A DNA stretch of 64,000 bases, taken from contig CAKVGZ010000001.1 of the NCBI GenBank assembly GCA_934747765.1, forward strand, positions 1-64,000, in the 5' to 3' direction. Numbering within the stretch: position 1 is the first letter of the stretch; the number at the start of each line of letters is the position of its first letter. Below the pieces are notes generated by a model, which saw only the letters and a program-made list of their open reading frames with translations, had not been told where the DNA came from and searched no databases. Position numbers and translations under genes: made by a program. Shown here piece after piece: positions 61,197-64,000 of the stretch. Source of the stretch: an uncultured Clostridia bacterium (lineage in GTDB: Bacteria > Bacillota > Clostridia > Christensenellales > UBA1242).

Positions 61197-62400
61197 TATA
61201 AAAAAATGTGAGAAAAAACTTGAAAAGACATTTGAAAGATTGGAGCAAATTGCACTGTTCAATCAACAAAAAGTTTTGAAGGCTTTCCAAGAAAACAAAG
61301 TTAGTGCAAATCACTTTTATGGAACAAGTGGATATGGATATGACGACCAGGGCAGAGAAGTTCTTGGAAAAGTTTTTGCCAGCGCTTTTGGAGCCGAAAC
61401 AGCAATTGTTTCACCGAATATAACTTGCGGTTCACACGCTCTCACAATTGCGCTTTTTGGAATTTTGCGTCCAGGCGACGTTATGTTGTCGGTCACCGGA
61501 AAGCCTTATGACACTCTTGATGACACAATTTTTGGAACAGAAGAAGACACAGGGAGTTTGAAAGATTTTGGTGTTATATATCAGCAAGTTGATTTTAAAA
61601 ATGATAAATTAGATTATGCTGAGATTGAAAAACAAATCAAAAAATTAAAACCTAAAATGGTCTACATTCAACGTTCAAGGGGATATGCTTGGAGAAGTGC
61701 TCTTTCCATAAGTGATATTGAGAAAATCGTCAAAATTGCAAAGAAAGAAAGCCCAAAAAGTTTTGTTGTTGTTGACAACTGCTACGGAGAATTTGTTGAA
61801 AAGCATGAGCCAACAGAAGTTGGGGCAGATTTGATTGTTGGGTCGCTCATCAAAAATCCAGGTGGGGGCCTTGCATCAACAGGCGCCTATTTGGCAGGAA
61901 CAAAAAAAGCGGTTGACCTTGTTTCAACAAGACTAACTTCACCTTCGCTAAAAACCGAAGTTGGTTCTTATGAAAGAGGCTATCGTGAATTTTTTCAAGG
62001 ATTTTTCTTGGCTCCTCATGTTGTTAAAGAAGCAATCAAAGGTTGCTATTTGATTGGCGAAGTTATGAAAGCCAAAGGCGCAGAAATTTTGCCAGCATCA
62101 AATGAAGATGCAGGAGATATTATCAAATCAATCAAATTTAACTCCGCTGACGAAATGGTTTCGTTTGTTCAAAAGATTCAAAAATTTTCTCCAGTTGACA
62201 GCTACGTGGTTCCAATGCCATGGGACATGCCAGGATATAACGACCCAGTTATTATGGCTGCGGGAACGTTTGTTGCAGGGGCATCAATTGAACTTTCTTG
62301 TGATGGACCTGTCAAGCCACCGTTCATTGCATATTTCCAAGGGGGATTGACTTATGAGCAAATCAAACTTCTTGCGCAAGAACTTCTTGAAGAAAATTAA
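61186..62400 (+). CDS. Methionine gamma-lyase/YnbB-family PLP enzyme
   Basis: A 404-residue fold-type I PLP enzyme of the family often called aluminium resistance protein or YnbB. FYGTSGYGYDDQGRE and NITCGSHALTIALFGILRPGD are typical, QRSRGYAWR and VVDNCYGEF follow, and the PLP Lys is probably Lys223 in GSLIKNPGGG. The gene overlaps miaA, giving the order mutS, mutL, miaA, ynbB known in Firmicutes, here without hfq. The true substrate of this family is not settled. No terminator lies right after it; the tRNA promoter follows. Confidence 0.88.
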   Translation: MKTDIKKCEKKLEKTFERLEQIALFNQQKVLKAFQENKVSANHFYGTSGYGYDDQGREVLGKVFASAFGAETAIVSPNITCGSHALTIALFGILRPGDVMLSVTGKPYDTLDDTIFGTEEDTGSLKDFGVIYQQVDFKNDKLDYAEIEKQIKKLKPKMVYIQRSRGYAWRSALSISDIEKIVKIAKKESPKSFVVVDNCYGEFVEKHEPTEVGADLIVGSLIKNPGGGLASTGAYLAGTKKAVDLVSTRLTSPSLKTEVGSYERGYREFFQGFFLAPHVVKEAIKGCYLIGEVMKAKGAEILPASNEDAGDIIKSIKFNSADEMVSFVQKIQKFSPVDSYVVPMPWDMPGYNDPVIMAAGTFVAGASIELSCDGPVKPPFIAYFQGGLTYEQIKLLAQELLEEN

Positions 62401-62422
62401 CATAAAAATTTATGAAAAATTG

Positions 62423-62451
62423 TTGACACAATTTAAAAAATAGTGTAATAT
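62423..62451 (+). promoter_or_regulatory. Promoter of the tRNA operon
   Basis: TTGACA (62423-62428), 17 bp, TAATAT (62446-62451), about 18 bp before tRNA-Pro. Confidence 0.85.
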
Positions 62452-62469
62452 ACACTTGCTGTTATGTAA

Positions 62470-62545
62470 CGGGGTGTAGCGCAGTTGGTAGCGCACGTGG
62501 TTTGGGACCATGGGGCCGGGAGTTCGAGTCTCTTCACCCCGACCA
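62470..62545 (+). tRNA. tRNA-Pro (TGG)
   Basis: 76 nt. Acceptor CGGGGTG/CACCCCG, anticodon loop TTTGGGA with TGG at 62503-62505, T loop TTCGAGT, CCA encoded. First gene of the cluster. Confidence 0.95.
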
Positions 62546-62569
62546 GAACATAACAGTCCATTTTTGTGG

Positions 62570-62646
62570 GGACCTTTAGCTCAGTTGGTTAGAGCAACCG
62601 GCTCATAACCGGTCGGTCCTAGGTTCGAGTCCTAGAAGGTCCACCA
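62570..62646 (+). tRNA. tRNA with CAT anticodon, probably Ile2 (lysidine type)
   Basis: 77 nt. Acceptor GGACCTT/AAGGTCC, anticodon loop CTCATAA, CCA encoded. It is not an initiator: G1-C72 is paired and the anticodon stem has no three G-C pairs of that type. The CTCATAA loop and acceptor resemble Ile2 tRNAs, whose C34 is changed to lysidine by TilS, more than elongator Met, which usually has TTCATAC. Elongator Met remains possible. Confidence 0.9.
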
Positions 62647-62652
62647 TCAAAT

Positions 62653-62729
62653 GGCTCGGTAGTTCAGTTGGTTAGAACGCCAGCCTGTCACGCTGGAGGT
62701 CGTGGGTTCGAGCCCCATCCGAGTCGCCA
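62653..62729 (+). tRNA. tRNA-Asp (GTC)
   Basis: 77 nt. Acceptor GGCTCGG/CCGAGTC with one G-U pair, anticodon loop CTGTCAC, discriminator G as expected for Asp, CCA encoded. Confidence 0.95.
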
Positions 62730-62733
62730 ATTT

Positions 62734-62809
62734 GCCTCGATAGCTCAGTCGGTAGAGCAAGGGACTGAAAATCCCTGTGTCGGTGGTTCGATTCCGCCTC
62801 GAGGCACCA
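62734..62809 (+). tRNA. tRNA-Phe (GAA)
   Basis: 76 nt. Acceptor GCCTCGA/TCGAGGC, anticodon loop CTGAAAA, discriminator A, CCA encoded. Its 3' half (62775-62805) can also pair with the spacer right after it (62811-62839), which would compete with the cloverleaf. Confidence 0.95.
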
Positions 62810-62918
62810 AGCATCGAGTGGAATCAAACGACGACACAGTCAAATCTCCTGCAAGGGAATGAGATTCCAACTTGGGCAACAGCATCGAGCGGGTATGATT
62901 TTGGCTCGAAGCAAATTT
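62810..62918 (+). other. Structured spacer with an inverted, decayed tRNA-Phe half
   Basis: No tRNA folds in these 109 bp. Bases 62811-62839 are an imperfect reverse complement of the tRNA-Phe 3' half, about 24 paired positions of 30 with exact blocks of 8, 6 and 5 bp. Bases 62852-62868 resemble tRNA-Phe 62757-62773 in direct orientation (about 14 of 17). A second hairpin, gcatcgagc/gctcgaagc (62882-62890 and 62904-62912, one mismatch), follows. The 12-mer agcatcgag(t/c)gg occurs at 62810 and again at 62881. It may be a relic of tRNA duplication or a processing or regulatory element. Confidence 0.6.
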
Positions 62919-63003
62919 GGTTGGGTTGTAGAGTGGTCAAATACATCAGACTGTAAATCTGACGCCTCCGGCTTCGATGGTTCGAATCCATCCCCAACCA
63001 CCA
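62919..63003 (+). tRNA. tRNA-Tyr (GTA)
   Basis: 85 nt, class II with a long variable arm. Acceptor GGTTGGG/CCCAACC, anticodon loop CTGTAAA, discriminator A, CCA encoded. Confidence 0.95.
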
Positions 63004-63006
63004 TAT

Positions 63007-63081
63007 GCTGGTGTGGCTCAATGGCAGAGCAGCTGATTTGTAATCAGCAGGTTGTTGGTTCGACTCCAATCACCAGCTCCA
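63007..63081 (+). tRNA. tRNA-Thr (TGT)
   Basis: 75 nt. Acceptor GCTGGTG/CACCAGC, anticodon loop TTTGTAA, discriminator T, CCA encoded. Last gene of the cluster. Confidence 0.95.
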
Positions 63082-63085
63082 TATT

Positions 63086-63130
63086 GGCTATAACAAACAG
63101 TTTGGCTGTTTGCTATGGCCATTTTTTATT
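63086..63130 (+). terminator. Terminator of the tRNA operon
   Basis: Long stem 63086-63100 with 63106-63120 (one mismatch, one G-U), loop tttgg, followed by attttttatt. Confidence 0.85.
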
Positions 63131-63190
63131 GCCAAAATTTTGTCTAAAATGCTGGTGCAAAAAAACAAGTTATCTAATCTGAATTTCCAA

Positions 63191-63226
63191 AATAACATCT
63201 TTTTCGACAGAAGGTGTTATTTTTTT
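63191..63226 (+). terminator. Second terminator-like hairpin before spoIIAA
   Basis: Stem aataacatctt/aaggtgttatt (63191-63201 and 63211-63221) followed by a T run, 40 bp before the spoIIAA start. It may back up the tRNA terminator or act in the spoIIAA leader. No sigma-H-type promoter is evident to me between it and the gene. Confidence 0.6.
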
Positions 63227-63265
63227 GCCATTTCAAACTGCTAAAATTTTTTCTAGGAGGAAAAA

Positions 63266-63574
63266 ATGCAGATAAGAAACAGAATTTACAACAACACGCT
63301 TTACATTGTTCTAAGCGGAGAACTCGACGAACATTCCGCCCAAAGTGTGAGAATTTCGCTCGACGAACTTTTTGACGGAAACGGATTTAATCAAGTTATA
63401 ATTGACCTTTCGGAATTGGATTTTATGGATTCAACAGGAATTGGTGTTTTGCTTGGAAGATATAAAAAACTTAAAAGCAAAAACACACCAATATACATTT
63501 GCAATCCTTCAACTCATGCCGAAAAAATTTTCAAAATGACTGGGCTATATGAAATTATGCCAAAAATATCTTAA
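63266..63574 (+). CDS. spoIIAA: Anti-sigma F factor antagonist SpoIIAA
   Basis: A 102-residue STAS protein. GELDEHSAQSVR and the phosphorylation loop DFMDSTGIGVLLGRYK match SpoIIAA; the target serine is Ser56. Unphosphorylated SpoIIAA frees sigma F from SpoIIAB in the forespore. The neighbour spoIIAB, 9 nt on, favours this over RsbV. The ribosome site is AGGAGG. Presence of the pair suggests a sporulating or formerly sporulating lineage. Confidence 0.9.
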   Translation: MQIRNRIYNNTLYIVLSGELDEHSAQSVRISLDELFDGNGFNQVIIDLSELDFMDSTGIGVLLGRYKKLKSKNTPIYICNPSTHAEKIFKMTGLYEIMPKIS

Positions 63575-63583
63575 GGAGAAGTT

Positions 63584-64000
63584 ATGAACACGATTAACGA
63601 GATGACATTAAATTTTAAAGCAATATCTGAAAATGAAGCCTTTGCAAGAAGTTGTGTGGCGGCATTTTGTTTGCAACTCAATCCAACTCTTGACGAAATC
63701 ACCGACATCAAAACTGCTGTGAGTGAAGCAGTGACAAATTGCGTTGTTCACGCTTATCCCAAAGAAAAAGGAGATGTTTCAATCAATGTGAAATTAACTC
63801 AAGACACGGCAATTATTTCTGTTTCGGACAACGGTGTTGGAATTTCAAATTTTTCGAAAGCACGACAGCCTTTTTTCACAACCAAACCTGACGATGAAAG
63901 AAGTGGAATGGGCTTCACAGTTATGGAAAGTTTTATGGACAAAGTTTATTTGCTTAAAAACAACGACAAAGGTGTTACTGTACTTATGGAAAAGAAATTT
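63584..64000 (+). CDS. spoIIAB: Anti-sigma F factor SpoIIAB (cut by window end)
   Basis: 139 codons are visible with no stop, close to the usual length of about 145. The GHKL kinase motifs are EAVTNCVVHAY (N box), DNGVGI (G1) and SGMGFTVM (G2). The protein binds sigma F and phosphorylates SpoIIAA. The start has AAGGAG (63573-63578), which overlaps the end of spoIIAA. sigF is expected just beyond the window. Confidence 0.92.
   Translation, partial: MNTINEMTLNFKAISENEAFARSCVAAFCLQLNPTLDEITDIKTAVSEAVTNCVVHAYPKEKGDVSINVKLTQDTAIISVSDNGVGISNFSKARQPFFTTKPDDERSGMGFTVMESFMDKVYLLKNNDKGVTVLMEKKF

Noticed and set aside
62570..62646. Initiator tRNA-fMet
   Set aside because: The first base pair is G-C and the anticodon stem lacks the three consecutive initiator G-C pairs.
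62824..63069. 81-residue open frame antisense to tRNA-Tyr and tRNA-Thr
   Set aside because: It is the reverse of tRNA sequence, a common false gene type.

Overview
The window is low-GC bacterial chromosome with strong Shine-Dalgarno sites and sigma-A-type promoters. A spoIIAA-spoIIAB pair at the right edge, a mutS-mutL-miaA-ynbB cluster and bacterial rpoB/rpoC and gyrB/gyrA point to a Clostridia-like member of the Firmicutes, probably an uncultured gut lineage. That placement is inferred from gene content, not from a phylogeny. TGA is a normal stop codon here.

Layout. 1-345: a 165-bp tandem repeat of unknown function. 383-2036 (minus): an AbrB-like regulator followed by an ABC exporter (ATPase, then permease). 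2226-5993: small membrane proteins, a lipoprotein, a YugP-family protein that has lost its zinc site, and a SHOCT-tailed membrane protein. 6025-8348 (minus): two coupled glycosyltransferases, probably for membrane glycolipids. 8499-12148: an archaeal-type valS, then cca. 12181-16980 (minus): gyrB, a MazG-like gene, then gyrA. 17138-18455 (minus): a small membrane protein and a TtcA-like tRNA thiolase.

18652-46573 is the striking part. Two adjacent genes encode lipoproteins of 6,075 and 3,217 residues, built of Ig-like and GLUG/beta-helix modules, and fill 44% of the window. They look like ancient paralogues with the same module order and are probably one transcription unit.

46802-54021 holds rpoB-rpoC with its own promoter and a terminator-like hairpin in the leader. 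No L10/L12 genes lie upstream, and RpoB carries Gln where rifampicin-sensitive enzymes have His526. 54104-62400 holds miaB (without a TRAM domain), a small membrane protein, mutS, mutL, miaA and a PLP enzyme. 62470-63081 is a six-gene tRNA operon (Pro, a CAT tRNA that is probably Ile2, Asp, Phe, Tyr, Thr). An odd spacer in it contains an inverted, decayed copy of the 3' half of tRNA-Phe. The window ends in spoIIAA and the start of spoIIAB.

Themes. Several genes serve tRNA maturation, modification or charging (valS, cca, ttcA-like, miaB, miaA, tRNAs). Two of them, ttcA-like and miaB, have -10 boxes exactly 6 nt from the ATG and no ribosome-binding site, so they are predicted leaderless mRNAs. 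The giant lipoprotein pair is the best candidate for an undescribed surface system.
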